DNA from: Pyrrhoderma lamaoense
Lineage: Eukaryota > Basidiomycota > Agaricomycetes > Hymenochaetales > Hymenochaetaceae
Length of the DNA stretch: 64,000 bases
Reading direction: 5' to 3'
Assembly: GCA_002794735.1 (NCBI GenBank)
Contig: NBAZ01000002.1
Coordinates: 186,001-250,000, forward strand
Below the pieces are notes generated by a model. It was not told the DNA's origin, made no database searches, and saw only the letters and a list, made by a program, of their open reading frames with translations. The position numbers and the translations under genes were made by a program. Of this stretch, positions 38,819-51,389 are shown piece by piece (the stretch's first letter is position 1; each line of letters opens with the position of its first letter).

Positions 38819-41161
38819 ATGTCCCTTATCTCCTTCTACCTCTTTGATCTGTTGGTTGTACTCTGCGCCGCTGCATTCGTTAAATACCGGAAAAGATGGG
38901 GGAATAAGCAGCAGTCAGAAGCACCTCGTCCTCCTGGACCTAAGGGTCTTCCGGTGATAGGGAATATATTTGACCTACCAGAGGTTAATCCTTGGATCAC
39001 AGTTCAGGACTGGAGCAAACAATATGGTCTTTTCAACTTACCTTTTCTTATGAGGTACAGTATCCGGATCGCTAATGACATCCTTAGGTCCACTCATTTA
39101 CATGGAGAATTTCGGCAAGCCTTACCTCTTTCTCAACTCTTATCAGACGATGGTAGACTTGCTTGAAAAGCGGGGTCACATATATTCCTCAAGACCGGAA
39201 AACGTTGCCATAAATTTGTGAGAAAAATACGGTAACAATAAGCTCTTACACATATAGTCTGACATTTAGCTCACAGAGAAGGATGGGACTCCTGGTTTAT
39301 CTCTATGTTTCCATATGGCGACGAACACAGAAGATCTCGGCAACATCTGCATCGATTCTTTCAGTTATCAAGGGTTGAAGCTTTTTATGATATACAAACT
39401 CAGGCGACACATAAACTGCTTGAGGATCTCCTAAAGTATCCGGATGAATTCTTCCATCTTATAAGGACGTAAGCCTAGTTTTATGTCCCATGTCTACAAT
39501 TTTGAACTTGATATTTCGTTCTTCAGCTGGGCCGGTCGCATAATATTGAAGATAGCTTATGGCTATGATGGTGAGTCAAACCTATACCTTCCTTGCCAAT
39601 CTAATGAGAGATATTCAGTTGCGGAAAAAAATGATCCATTTGTCGAGATTGCAGAAAAGGGACTAGACTCGTTTCATCTAGCAGAAGGTGTATTTCTCCT
39701 TAATGCATTCCCATGGCTCAGACTTCTGCCCAAGTATCATAAATTATTGGAGGACGGTCGAAAAGCATCTTTTGATATGCATACCGTCCCATATGAGGCT
39801 TCTAAGAAGAGCTTCGTGAGAGTTTATTCAATCGAATGTACATGTATTTTATGAGCTCACCACATCCCCCAACGTAACTCCTAACTGATATGTAGTTGAG
39901 CGGCTCGGTCACCCCTTCTATTGTGACAAAACTTCTTTCCGCGAACATCTCTCAAGATGGGAAATTCACGGATGAGCGACTCATCTCAAACGTTACAGGT
40001 ATTATATACGCAGGTTCGTCTAACTCCTATTTTGTCTATACACGGCTTTTGTATATTATTAGATGCTGACTTCCCTTCACAATTTCAATTGCATTTCGAG
40101 TTTAGGGGGATCACATACGGTAAGTTGACCTTACTTAGCTAAGGAGGTTTCTTACTTATTAGTGTATATACAAGACTGTTGCGACTTTGCTTTCAATCAT
40201 ATTTGCCTTATTGCTTCATCCAGAGGTTCAGAGGCGTGCCCAAGAAGAGCTTGATAGAGTAGTAGGGAAGAATAACTTGCCAACGATGCAAGACAGACCA
40301 AATCTGCCTTATATTGATGCTATTTTTAAGGAGTGCTTTAGGTGTGCTCTATCATCTAGAAACATATAATTGGAAACTGATGATATATTCATTCAGATGG
40401 CAGGCTGTAACACCATTCGGTATGTATACATCCTCAAACTAAAATTGTTCATTACATCTCGACTTATTCTTGTTAAAATGAATGCATTAGCTTTAGCTCA
40501 TACGGTAACAGAGGATGACGAATATATGGGTTATCATATCCCAGCTGGTACAACAATATTTGCAAACGTTTGGTGTGTTGCCTTATCCCAACTTTTGATT
40601 GACGTAAAAATCTTTACATGAGTAAATAGGGCAGCTCTTAGAGATCCACAACAATACCCAAACCCTGACAAGTTCATCCCAGAACGGTGGCTTTCTACTC
40701 CAGGCCAAGAGCCTCCAATGCATTCTAACAAAATAGGTTTTGGATTTGGTAGAAGGTGAGCTATCTACTTAATATAACGGTTATGTTTCGTCTTAGCAGA
40801 TATACTATAGACTCTGCCCCGGACGGCATTTCGCGGAGAATTCGGTACGGTTACTAAAGCTCATACTTCTCGGCATTGTTGATAAACCCATAAATAGGTG
40901 TTCATTGGCGTAAGCTCTATTCTCTCAGTATTCAATATTGAGAAAGCGATTGGAGAAGATGGAGTTGCGATAACTCCACCAGTTGATTATGTTTCAGATT
41001 TTGTTAGGTATGCCATCACTTACAGTCTAAGCTCAGATTTGATAGAGAAGACATAATAAACGCTCTTTTACTAGACAACCTAAGCCGTTTAAGTGCGTCT
41101 TCAAACCGAGGTCCGATTCTGTCCGGCTGTTATAAGCCAAGCCATAGAATCTGCGAAGTAG
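38819..41161 (+). CDS. Cytochrome P450, tandem copy 1
   Basis: A microsomal monooxygenase with an N-terminal anchor (MSLISFYLFDLLVVLCAAAF), the PPGPKGLPVIGNIFDLP hinge and about a dozen short introns. The K-helix ExxR is KECFR, the PERF-type motif is FIPERW, and the heme-binding loop is FGFGRRLCPGRHFAE, split by an intron. The I-helix motif is carried by a 14-nt micro-exon (40106-40119) and reads AGGSHTT, lacking the usual acidic residue. Near the 3' end one base is missing (41118-41129). With it the C-terminus ends VISQAIESAK at 41161, like copy 2; without it the stop is at 41135. It resembles basidiomycete P450s annotated as O-methylsterigmatocystin oxidoreductase-like; the substrate is unknown. 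Confidence 0.9.
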
Positions 41162-42024
41162 TATATATGCTTTATATCTATCAGAGATGCAGTCCAAAGG
41201 AAAAGAAGATGCATATAAGTGGTATCAAATTAAACTCCCACCGTCCTAGCTACTCAAATTGCAATGTGCTTTCATCGCTTGTGATAAATTGTAATTCCTA
41301 GATAGTTTGAATTGACGAAGACAAAACTAAAATCCAGGATTAAAATTTTTCTAGGTCAAAATCTCAGCAATCCGAAGTTTTTTTGATTATGCGTTTTCGA
41401 GGTGCAAGGAGTCAAGCGAAAAAATAAATGTTTCAAAAAAAGTATGCCGTTAGCTATTGGTTCCGCGCTATATTCTCCAATTGAAATTAGTATGATGAAA
41501 TGGTCGTAGCTGAGGGCTTATAAAAGTTTCATCGTGATGGTACTTCACGGGAAAATCTAAGGATGACAACTCAGATTTTTCACTATCGCATTTTCTTAGC
41601 AAAAATATGTACTTCAGATTACTAAACAATGAGAATTCAATATGGTACTGTTAAATGTCTGTCGTTCTGCATACTATCTATTTTGTGTGTATATATGCAG
41701 GAAGAAGTAGAGATATAATCGAGCGAGCCAGATAATCATAATGCACTTTGATATCGGTATCACATGACATTTGTTCAGCTAGTGCCGCAGCACTCACAAA
41801 GCTAACGAACCACGTCAGATAAAGTTCTAAAACAATACTAGTAAATACTAGTAAACAAGTTTATACACAATTACGTACCTCAGTGATTCAACCTTTAAGT
41901 CTCTAATCACGGCTGCAAGTTGAATGAATACCCGATAGTCTCGTGTCCTGGGGATCGGCTCAACCACTTTATCTCCAACTGACTACGAGCCTCCATGCTT
42001 CCACAGATATTTTTGTGTCCTTCC

Positions 42025-42032
42025 TATAAAAA
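42025..42032 (+). promoter_or_regulatory. TATA box of P450 gene 2
   Basis: TATAAAAA lies about 55 bp before the ATG at 42084, close to the ideal fungal spacing. Confidence 0.45.
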
Positions 42033-42083
42033 CTCTACTCGAGGAATGCATACTTTGAGATATAGCGATTTTTCTCATTTACG

Positions 42084-44397
42084 ATGTCTCTTATATCTTC
42101 CTACCTTTTGATTTACTAGTGATACTTTTCTTCATATCACTCATCTGCATTGGAACAAAGTAGAGTTCAAGCGTCGTGCTTTGCTTTCGTGTCCTCCTGG
42201 TCCAAAGGGTCTCCCCGTATTAGGCAATATATTTGATCTACCAGAATCAAATCCTTGGGTCACTGTACAAGGATGGAGCAAGATATACGGTACATAAACT
42301 TTCAAAGTGGAGAAATGTCTGATATCTGACCATGTCCTAGGCCACTTGTTTTCATCGAAAACTATGGAAAACCTTACTCTTCTTGAACAATTACGACTCA
42401 ATATCAGACCTCCTTGACAAGCGGGGGCATATGTACTCCTCTAGGCCGGAGAATGCTGCTATTAGACTGTAAGGAAGGCTAAGACGATAGGATATACACT
42501 TATAAACACATTATCTCACAGAGAAGGTTGGGATTCTTGGTTCGTTTCCGCGCTTCCATACGGAGACAAACATCGAAGATCTCGGCAGCTCCTACACAGA
42601 TTCTTCCAGTTAACACGGGTTGAAGACTATTTTGATATACAGACACAAGCGACACACAAGCTCCTTGAGAGTCTGCTATCAAACCCAGACGAACTCTTTC
42701 AACTTATACGAACGTGAGTCCGGTTTTCTAATCTCCCTCCTGACCTAAGATTTGATCGTCACTGCAGCTGGGCTGGAAGAATAATATTAAAGATGGCTTA
42801 TGGCTATAATGGTAGGTTGCGTCAGGTTACAACTGGATACAAAAACAGTACACAATTATGATCTACAGTCGCAGAAAAGAATGATCTATTCGTTCAGATT
42901 GCTGAGAAAGGACTAGACTCTTTTCATGAAGCAGAAGGGGTCTTTCTCTTGAATGCATTCCCATGGCTTAGGCTTCTTCCCAAATATCGAAGGATACTTG
43001 AAGCCGGGAGAACAGCGTCTTATAATATGCAGTTTATCCCATATGAATCATCCAAGAAGAAATTTGTGAGTTAAAGACAGAGATTTACATAATTCCACTG
43101 TACTAATGGTTTTTTAAACCTTGTCAGATGAATGGAGAGGCTGAACCTTCTATATCGACTAAGCTTCTGACTTCAAATATGAATCAAGATGGTACAATCG
43201 TCGATGAGAAACTTATTGCAAATGTGACCAGCATGATATATGCAGGTCTGTTCAGTCGATACACTCGTTACGGTACTAAACCTGACTCCTTTACTGGAAA
43301 TATCTGTCATATGGATGTGCATATATACAGGAGGTTCGCAAACGGTATTGCACCTTTTCCCCTATCTTATAACTTTACCTTCTAAAGTTTACCCTATAGA
43401 CCGTTGCTACATTGCTTTCAAATATTTTTGCTGTATTACTTCATCCCGAGGTACAGAAACGTGCCCAGGAAGAGCTCGATAGGGTTGTGGGAAAGAATAT
43501 TTTACCCACGTTAAAAGATAGACCAAATCTACCGTACATCGACGCGATTTTTAAAGAAAGCTTCAGGCAAGACTTTCCTTTTAGAGATTCAATATTGTTA
43601 AAAACCAATAGCAAGCACCTTTTTATTTAGATGGCAGGCAGTGCTTCCATTCGGTATAAACTCAATTTACAACAGATGATATATTATATATATACTTACT
43701 GAACTTATCAGCTGTAGCTCATACGGTGTTAGAGGACGACGAATATATGGGTTATCGCATTCCGGCTGGTACAACGATATTTCCTAATGTCTGGTAAGCT
43801 ACCTCATTTACTCACTAATAAGTTACGATGTCTTACAATAGTAAATAGGTCGGCCCTTAGAGATCCTCAATACTATCCAGAACCTGACAAATTCATCCCG
43901 GAACGTTGGCTTACTCCTCCGGGCCAAGAGCCTCCTATACACCCAAATAAAATGGGATTTGGATTCGGTAGAAGGTGAGTCAAGTACTTGGGATAACGAA
44001 TACATGTTGCCTAAGCATATGTGCCATAGACTCTGTCCCGGACGGCATTTCGCGGAAAATTCGGTATGGCCATCAGCACTTGATTTTTCTACGGCATTCT
44101 CCATCACTTATGCCGATAAAAAATAACCAGGTGTTCATTGGCATAAGCTCAATTCTCTCAGCATTTAATGTTGAGAAAGCGATTGGAGAGATGGACTTCC
44201 AATAACTCCACCTGTTGAATATGTTTCAGATTTCGTTAGGTACGTTGTGATATACGGTTCATAGTTAAATCTGCGAGAGAGCGAAGACATAACAAACGTT
44301 CTCTATCAGGCAACCGAAAGCATTCAAGTGCGTCTTTAGACCGAGGTCCGCTTCTATCCCGGCTGTTATAAGTCAAGCCATCGAATCTGCGAAGTAG
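42084..44397 (+). CDS. Cytochrome P450, tandem copy 2
   Basis: It is closely related to copy 1 along its length, including intron positions and parts of the intron sequence. Landmarks are CPPGPKGLPVLGNIFDLPES, the micro-exon at 43331-43344 giving AGGSQTT in the I-helix, KESFR (ExxR), FIPERW and the heme loop LCPGRHFAEN. Four or more one-base deletions are inferred: 42102-42112 and 42155-42165 in the anchor, about 42371-42383, and 44184-44192. With these restored, the frame follows copy 1 to AIESAK at 44397. The density of lesions is higher than in copy 1, so genuine loss of function cannot be excluded. The product would be an ER-bound monooxygenase. Confidence 0.85.
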
Positions 44398-44452
44398 TGC
44401 ATATACACAGCATCTAGCAGAGAATTCGAGAGATGTAGTTTATTTGAACAGA

Positions 44453-44468
44453 ATATATATATATATAT
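44453..44468. repeat. (AT)8 dinucleotide tract
   Basis: A pure AT dinucleotide run just after P450 copy 2. Confidence 0.8.
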
Positions 44469-44887
44469 GATGTCGGAGTAGTGATGTAAACATTCTCCTT
44501 TGAAAGCATGTTTTCTGTTATACGACAATCATTGATTTGACGGAGAGGTTACACTACTATCCGGATCAAGATAGCTTCAGATTACAATCTCAGCAGTTTG
44601 ATTCCTTCTGATCGTCTAAAACGCCTTTTCGGTGTATAAGAAGTCGTGAAGTGCCCGTTATTTCCATAAAAAATATGCCGCAAACCGTTGCTCATCTCCA
44701 AACATAATGAAGAATAAAGACTTAGATTGGCTAGAAGCTCAGTTCAACCTCGTGCATGATACTTCTCCAATAGAGTTTTTCAAAGTTAACATATGAATTC
44801 GTCAGTGGAGACATCTTATGAGCGCCCTCTATAGGCTTCTATGTTTTGTATTTAGAAGTCAATCAGCGTAGCCTAACATCAAAAAAG

Positions 44888-44895
44888 TATAAATA
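44888..44895 (+). promoter_or_regulatory. TATA box of P450 gene 3
   Basis: TATAAATA lies about 50 bp before the ATG at 44939. Confidence 0.45.
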
Positions 44896-44938
44896 CCGTA
44901 AAGCATTAGCACTAAACCTCCATAACGAAGAATACACT

Positions 44939-47251
44939 ATGACTTTGTCTTTTATCACTGATCCCTTTATCTGGGCCCCTGCCCTTCTGCCACTTATCAT
45001 CGTCCTATATCGGACTAGAAAGAATCACTCCCGGCTACCTTATCCTCCAGGCCTAAAGGCTCCCTATACTGGGAAACGTATTTGATCTCCCGAAAGTGAC
45101 CAATGGGTAACTGTACAAGAGTGGGGTAAGAAGTATGGTATGTAACGACGATAAGTATCTCTACACTTGGATACGAGGGTGCCGAACTCCGTTTCTTATA
45201 GGACCTTTGGTGTTCATCAAGAATGTAGGGAAACCTTACCTCTTCCTGAACGACTACAAAACCATGGTAGACCTACTTGAGAAGCGAGGAAACATCTATT
45301 CATCGAGACCAGAAAACGTTGCCATCAAGCTGTACGTTGTATCCACTTTTACTCCACTCATTCACATGGTGATTTAGTAACTTATTTGTCCTATCCATAG
45401 TGAAGGTTGGGACTCTTGGTTTATCGCAATGTTTAATTACGGAGATGAATTACAAAGAGCGAGACAACTTCTACATCACTTCTTTCAGGTTTCAAGAGTA
45501 GAGGATTACTATGAGGTGCAGACATATTCCACCCATAAGCTCCTGGATAGCCTAATACAAAATCCGGAAGACTTCTCCCGGCACATAAGGACGTAAGTAT
45601 ATATACAACAATATTCAACTGCCAGCCACATTTGACCATGGGGCCATGACGGCTACTTCAGTTGGGCCGGAAGAATCATAATGAAAATTACTTACGGTTA
45701 TGATGGTGAGATATTTACTTAATGATAATCAACACATACATTGCTGATTACGTTTATCATCTCAGTACAAGATACTGATGATCCATTTGTCGAAATTGCC
45801 GAGAACGGCCTGAATGCCTTCCATATCGCTGAAGGAATCTTTATCTTGAATGCATTCCCATGGCTTCGCATACTACCAAAATTTCGCAATCTCTTGGAAG
45901 GGGGCGAAACGCCTCTAGTGACATGCGCCTTAAACCTCATAACTACTCGAAGAAGAACGTTGTCAGTACATATGCCCCCATGAAAACCATTTAAACAGAA
46001 GCTACTTACTTATTATGATATCATATTCAAGTTATCTGGGAAAGCTGGACCTTCTATATCATCAAAGCTAATTGAAGCGAATTTAGAAGCAGATGGATCT
46101 ATTAAAGATGAATATCTCATTTCGAATGTTACAGGAATCATATATGCAGGTTTTATTATTTAATCTCACTTTTTTACTAGCACGAGGCTCACGTAAATTT
46201 AATGAAAATCGAAGCTGGTTCCCATACAGTATGACAAGCAGATTCACTACTTCATCATTTTTACTCACATATTCCGTATCAAGACAGTCGCTGCTTTACT
46301 TACAGCAATTTTAGCTCTTTTACTTCATCCAGAAGTGCAAAAGAGAGCCCATGAAGAACTTGACAGAGTCGTTGGCAAGAACAATCTACCAACAATAAAG
46401 GACAGACCAAATCTGCCTTACATCGAGGCTATATTCAAAGAAAGCTTCAGGTATGCCTATTTCTGACCCATATACCGTGATTTGATGGCTTTATTACGCT
46501 ATACAGATGGCAAGCTGTTACGCCTCTCGGTTAGTCACCCTTCATTATTGCCCATAATGATATTTGACGTGAGGTCCGAAGGCCTAGCGCATACAGTAAC
46601 CGAAGATGATGAGTATAATGGGTACTGCATACCAGCAGGCACTACTATATTCGCCAACGTATGGTAAGTACATAGCAGATCTAGAGAGTATGTACTCTAC
46701 TCATTTGCACATTTCGATAGGGGTACTCTCAGAGACCCTCAGATGTATCCCGAGCCAGAGAAGTTCATCCCTGAGCGATGGCTTACCGTACCTAAAGGAA
46801 AAGATCCTCCGTTACCTTCTAACAAGATGGGATTCGGATTTGGTAGACGGTCCGCATCAAGAACCTCTTTTCTCATTCAGATAAGATATAACACGTTCTT
46901 TACAGGCTTTGTCCCGGGAGACATTTTGCAGAGAATTCGGTGAGTCACATAGTCACTAGTCCTATCATCCTATTAAGCCTTTTTTAGGTATTCATCGCGA
47001 TAAGCTCAATCCTTGCCACGTTCCGACTTGATATGGAAGTAGGAGAAGATAACGTTCCTATACCTCCACCGGTCGATTATGTCTCAGACTTTGTCAGGTA
47101 GGCGACCTCTTGCAGTTTTCTAAATATTGAAGATAGTAATCAAATTCTTTGTTAATTCAGACAACCGAAGCCTTTCAAGTGTATATTTAGCCCCAGATCT
47201 AAAAGTGTTTCTTCTCTTATTAGTCAGGAAGTTGAGATTCCTAGGGAATAA
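44939..47251 (+). CDS. Cytochrome P450, tandem copy 3
   Basis: This is a more diverged member of the array. The anchor is SFITDPFIWAPALLPLIIVL, followed by RLPYPPG and VTVQEWGKKYG. Later segments match copies 1 and 2: PLVFIKNVGKPYLFLNDYKT, DPFVEIAENGLNAFHIAEG, ALLLHPEVQKRAHEELDRVV, KESFR, FIPERW and RLCPGRHFAEN. The C-terminus reads SLISQEVEIPRE at 47251. At least three one-base deletions fall between 45051 and 45110, where the proline hinge should read like the other copies. The region of the I-helix micro-exon (about 46180-46195) cannot be spliced cleanly. Function: membrane-bound monooxygenase, substrate unknown. Confidence 0.85.
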
Positions 47252-47587
47252 GTATCTGTTGATGCTATCAGATAACAGTCCAAGTAGATACTCCGAGTAA
47301 ATCCGCAAAGATTGATGTTTTTTTAGTAATCAGCTAATACTGAATTTGTGATGTTGATTAACGAGTGAGAGGGAACGAGAACAACACGTTCGTGACGGAC
47401 GCGAGTAGTTGTAGCGGCACGTGCCGGTCCTCCTCCATGGTCATGTCAATAGCTAGGAACAGAACACATCTGAACGTTGTCCTCGAAGAACCATGACATT
47501 GAATATATATCTTGTATGCTGTTCATATCTGAGCTTCTGTGCCGGCTCAATCCACTGCCTTGCAACTTGCACACTGAGTATCTGAGA

Positions 47588-49363
47588 ATGCTGTTGTTCA
47601 AGATCAGGAGTTTCTCATGGCTGCCAATTTCTCTGCTATCCTCGAGAGCCTTGGCAGCAGATGTTGGTATGAGCAGTACTGGCGTTTACAACTCCTCAGT
47701 GACTCCTTCAAACCTTCCATGGAATACCTATAATTATTGCAATGCTCCGCATGTAAACGCAGAACACTATACAGAACCTGAAGTTGAAGGGCGAAGCTCA
47801 TACATCTGAATGTAATGATACGCCATCATAAGGTGAGTTAGCATCATATTGAAGCCCTGTTGCTCTTGTTGCTCTTAATAACTGATATTAAAGAGAACTC
47901 CGGACAATCTCTATCCCCTCGAGTCTCTGGTGAACCCGCCTTCGGGCTGGGACTGCACAAATTTTCTACAAATGGTATACGGAGGAGGCGCTTCACCGGT
48001 ATTTCATGAGACGAATGTACCGTCCTGGCATCCGTTCCTTCCAACCTTTTGGAACGGGACTTGTGACTCTGGTCAGCTCACCGCGGGTGGCCTTGCTGAT
48101 GCGATAAAGCATGGATCTGTGAGTATCTCCTGGTGTGACTACGTAATGTATTTTCGATGTTTATACATCTATTACAGGATTTCTGGTCTGTATATCACCA
48201 TAAACTAAGCTTTCTAGGCAGCGTAAATATGGATGATATACATATGCGTACATCAACAGAGCCGCGCACCATGCAAGTTGCAAGCGGTATCTTATATGGT
48301 ATGGACCCGAAGACTATATCTCAGGCGTGGAAGGTTATACCCAGCCATCGAGTGTAGGTTGATTTCACCATTGACCACAAGGAAAACAATCCATTGACCT
48401 CGAGCTGTACTTGCTTTATGTATAATAGATAGACTCTATCGTTCCTTCTTATTCGTGCCCTGCTGCAGATGCTATACGTGATGCCTATCAATCAGTACCC
48501 GCTTGGACGGACCATCTTCAAGAGAACCAAGATTTACAAAACCGACTAGATGGGATACTTGGAACGACAGGTCTGAGCGCCTGGTCTTCTTGGTGTAAGA
48601 GCTCGTCCGTTATGGCTGTGTGCCTAATTTCATACTGATGGTGCATTGATTCGCTGGTAGATGATCACTTCTTTGATACGTTTACCTCACGCACATGCAA
48701 TGGACATCCTTTACCTTGCAATGCTACTACCGGTCAATGTGTCTCTGAAGAAGACGCATCGCGTGTGCATGCCCTTGGAGACTTTGAGTACAAGTATGTT
48801 TAAATAGTGTTTAGCCCAGTGCTGTTAGAACAGTCATTGATTCATTATTCAAGCTACATTTGGAACTCCGCGGAAAACTCTACAACCTATAATCAACTAA
48901 CGTTTGGTTAGTCTTCTGATTGATATCATCTCCTACGTGGCTATGCTGATTGGTTTCACTAGGTGTCATGTTTCAAGAGCTCGCCATGAATTTCAATGCT
49001 ATTCGCACGGGTGATGATCATTCTAAGCTACGGTTTTATGTCGGTCATGATGGCTCGATGGTGCGTCTTGCAAAGGGCTTGGGAATCGGGAGTATTTCGC
49101 CCTTGCGCTGGCCTGCTCTCGGATCAGAAATTGTCATGGAGGTGCGTTAGTCGCTTAGTTTCCACGCTTCGACCGCTCATAACATCAACTCTCACTATAA
49201 ATAGGTTTGGCAGATGGCCGATAGCAATACAGAGTTTGTACGTGTACTTTTTGAAGGTACCCCTGTTTCCGGCATGGAATGGATATCATTGGATGACTTT
49301 ATCGCACTTCTTGAGAGCAATGTTCCTGCTGGATTATACGAGTTATGTCAACAGAGTAATTAG
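47588..49363 (+). CDS. Secreted histidine acid phosphatase (clade-2 histidine phosphatase)
   Basis: A signal peptide (LPISLLSSRALAADVG region) is followed by an extracellular enzyme. The phosphohistidine motif appears as MIRHHKRTP, split by an intron after the first Lys (47843 region) and reached after adding one base at about 47789-47799. The second catalytic motif is FYVGHDGSMVRLAKGLG (the HD pair). Between them are PPSGWDCTNFLQMVYGGGAS, MRTSTEPRTMQVASGILYGM and several Cys pairs (SRTCNGHPLPCNATTGQC), as expected for a secreted phosphatase. The C-terminus is VPAGLYELCQQSN. It would hydrolyse phosphomonoesters, possibly phytate-like. The RHHKR form differs from the common RHGxR and deserves note. 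About eight exons are visible. Confidence 0.82.
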
Positions 49364-50352
49364 GTATGCCTTAGTTTGTGTTATTCACGTGTCTACACCT
49401 ATGTGTAGAAGTTTAGAGCAGAGATATGCATAATATTCTTAAACTCTCGAGTGATCGATATCAGTATACACTCAATAGGCATTGAAATATGAAGATCATA
49501 CCATCGATCAATTCGCTAATTGTCGATTGGTCGCATTAGTACTGCAAGACTGGCGATTCCACATCTATGATCGAATCCTGATGTCTGTTAATTTGCTAAT
49601 GTTCGTGAGGCTTTCTCACATTGGTCTTCTACGCTCTCAAAGTTCAATTAAGATACATCTAATGTATCGGCTATCGTCAAGCTTGCGTCGGTTTCCCTAG
49701 TGATTGGATCCCATGTGGTCAAACGACATGGGTATGTTGCATCCATGTGTGTGAAGCACTTCTGATCTTATAAAAGTATCTCGCTTGGATTCTGCTAAGT
49801 TCTGGTAATGAGATTATCTCAATAGCGATACTAGGTGCTACAAACTAGCTGATACTGGAAGTAGAGTGATCGAAAATATAACGAAAAGAGATCTATAGTT
49901 TTCAATTCAAACGATAGAAGTCAGTTTGGCGATGTTTGTATACTTCGAATCTATGTGACTTTGAAACATCTAAACAGCCATTGTAACTTCGCTTATTAAT
50001 AAGGACTCTAATGCTATTTGCTTTCTATGTCGGTGAATTAATGTCACCGTCCCTCTGCGACTCATAGCTAGGTGCAACGGTGATGAGCCTTTTTCTCCGT
50101 ACTAATCTGTACACGCGCCCATCATGACCATGATACAGTTCATATATTTAGTATCTTTATCAGCTCTCGTATTATATTCTTAAGGCCATCTCCTCCTTTC
50201 TTCTGGATTATCTTTCTTCTCTTCTCCTTTTTCATTTTTTATTCTCTTCGACTTTCGTCAATTCTAAGGCCTGGTGCCATACTTTCAAACCTTCTTTTTT
50301 TTCGGAACTTGAGGTTCATAGGATTCGATTTTGCACGCTTTTTTAGAAAGAC
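49364..50352. other. Intergenic between the phosphatase and GPI-type protein A
   Basis: No gene was recognised. A 72-residue frame at 49482-49700 lacks any support. A CT-rich leader (TTTCTTCTCTTCTCC) precedes the next gene at about 50200-50330. Confidence 0.4.
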
Positions 50353-51389
50353 ATGAGGACAGTACTTTTTAATTTCTTTTGGGCTCTCTTGGCCTGTTAG
50401 TCTCTTCTTGCGCCGCCAGATTGGTACAAATACTGTAGCAGGTGAGTCTAAACCATGCTTAGTATCAGGATTTTTAGGACATACCAGATACTATATTAAC
50501 CTTATTAGAGAACACTGTACTCACTCAATGTCTCCTTTGTAGCTGCGCAGAACACTATTCTCCCTTCGATCGGGCCTCCCTATAACAAATGATTTTGGGA
50601 CGTGTACAGTACCTATGATCCAGTTCTCCCTTTCCTCAGACGGCCGTCGGCAACCAACGTTTAGCCCCGTAAATACTGGTAAGCTAACTGTTTCCGCCCA
50701 AAGGCTTCATCAGCCCTTATTTCAGCCTTGAATCATTTGAATTAATGCGTTTCCTATGACTCTTATCGTACTATATGGATTAATCTTGACCTCTACGTTT
50801 TTTTCCCAGGGTCTTTCCGAGTCGGATTCAGCACCAATATCAACGTGGTCGCAAATGCTATCTGTCAACAGTTAAGGGTGGTATGCGGTGCCGATGCCAC
50901 AGCGTTAATGACATGTAGTATAGCTACGAGAGCTGCGAATGGTGCCCCTAAAGGTACTGGAATGCAAGCAGATGTATTCAATGCGGCCTTTGGCATACCT
51001 ACAAGCTTTGGGACCGTTGTCTCTCAGGCCGGTGGTAGGATTAATAAAGGGCACACTGGGTTGCGGGAGCTGGGTTGGCATCCAATAGCTACACCTGTCT
51101 TTCCAGCGAAAGACCCTGCGGCTACAGTAGGTAAGTGTCTTTTCCATTGCTTATTTCTTCACACTCTTTCAAGTATAAACATGGAAAGAGTGATAGGTTC
51201 AGGTTCTAAATAGTCACTGATATCATTTGTGATAGCTCCAGCAGAGGCCTAGGAGACTCTGAAAGCTCCACTGAGACTACTACTACTGTAATTCCGTCCA
51301 TGATCAGCGCTTCTTTGAGGACATACCAGACGCTTGCAAGTCCTGCTTGTTTAGTGATAGTAACATTACTATCTAGTATCTTGTTGTAA
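50353..51389 (+). CDS. Secreted GPI-type protein A, unknown function
   Basis: A signal peptide (MRTVLFNFFWALLA) leads into a short linker and the block FGTCTVPMIQFSLSSDGRRQ, then PTFSPVNTG. After an intron comes ANAICQQLRVVCGADATALM with TC, and QADVFNAAFGIP. The last exon is Ser/Thr-rich (SESSTETTTTVIPS) and ends in a hydrophobic tail (LVIVTLLSSILL), the signature of a GPI-anchor signal. Cys spacing and block order match the neighbouring gene at 53258. I recognise no enzyme motif; it looks like a basidiomycete surface-protein family of unknown role. Three one-base deletions are needed (50396-50402, 50586-50594, about 51245-51252). Confidence 0.65.

Noticed and set aside
49482..49700. 72-codon plus-strand frame after the phosphatase
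   Set aside because: The phosphatase ends at a natural C-terminus at 49363, and this frame has no similarity to its family.
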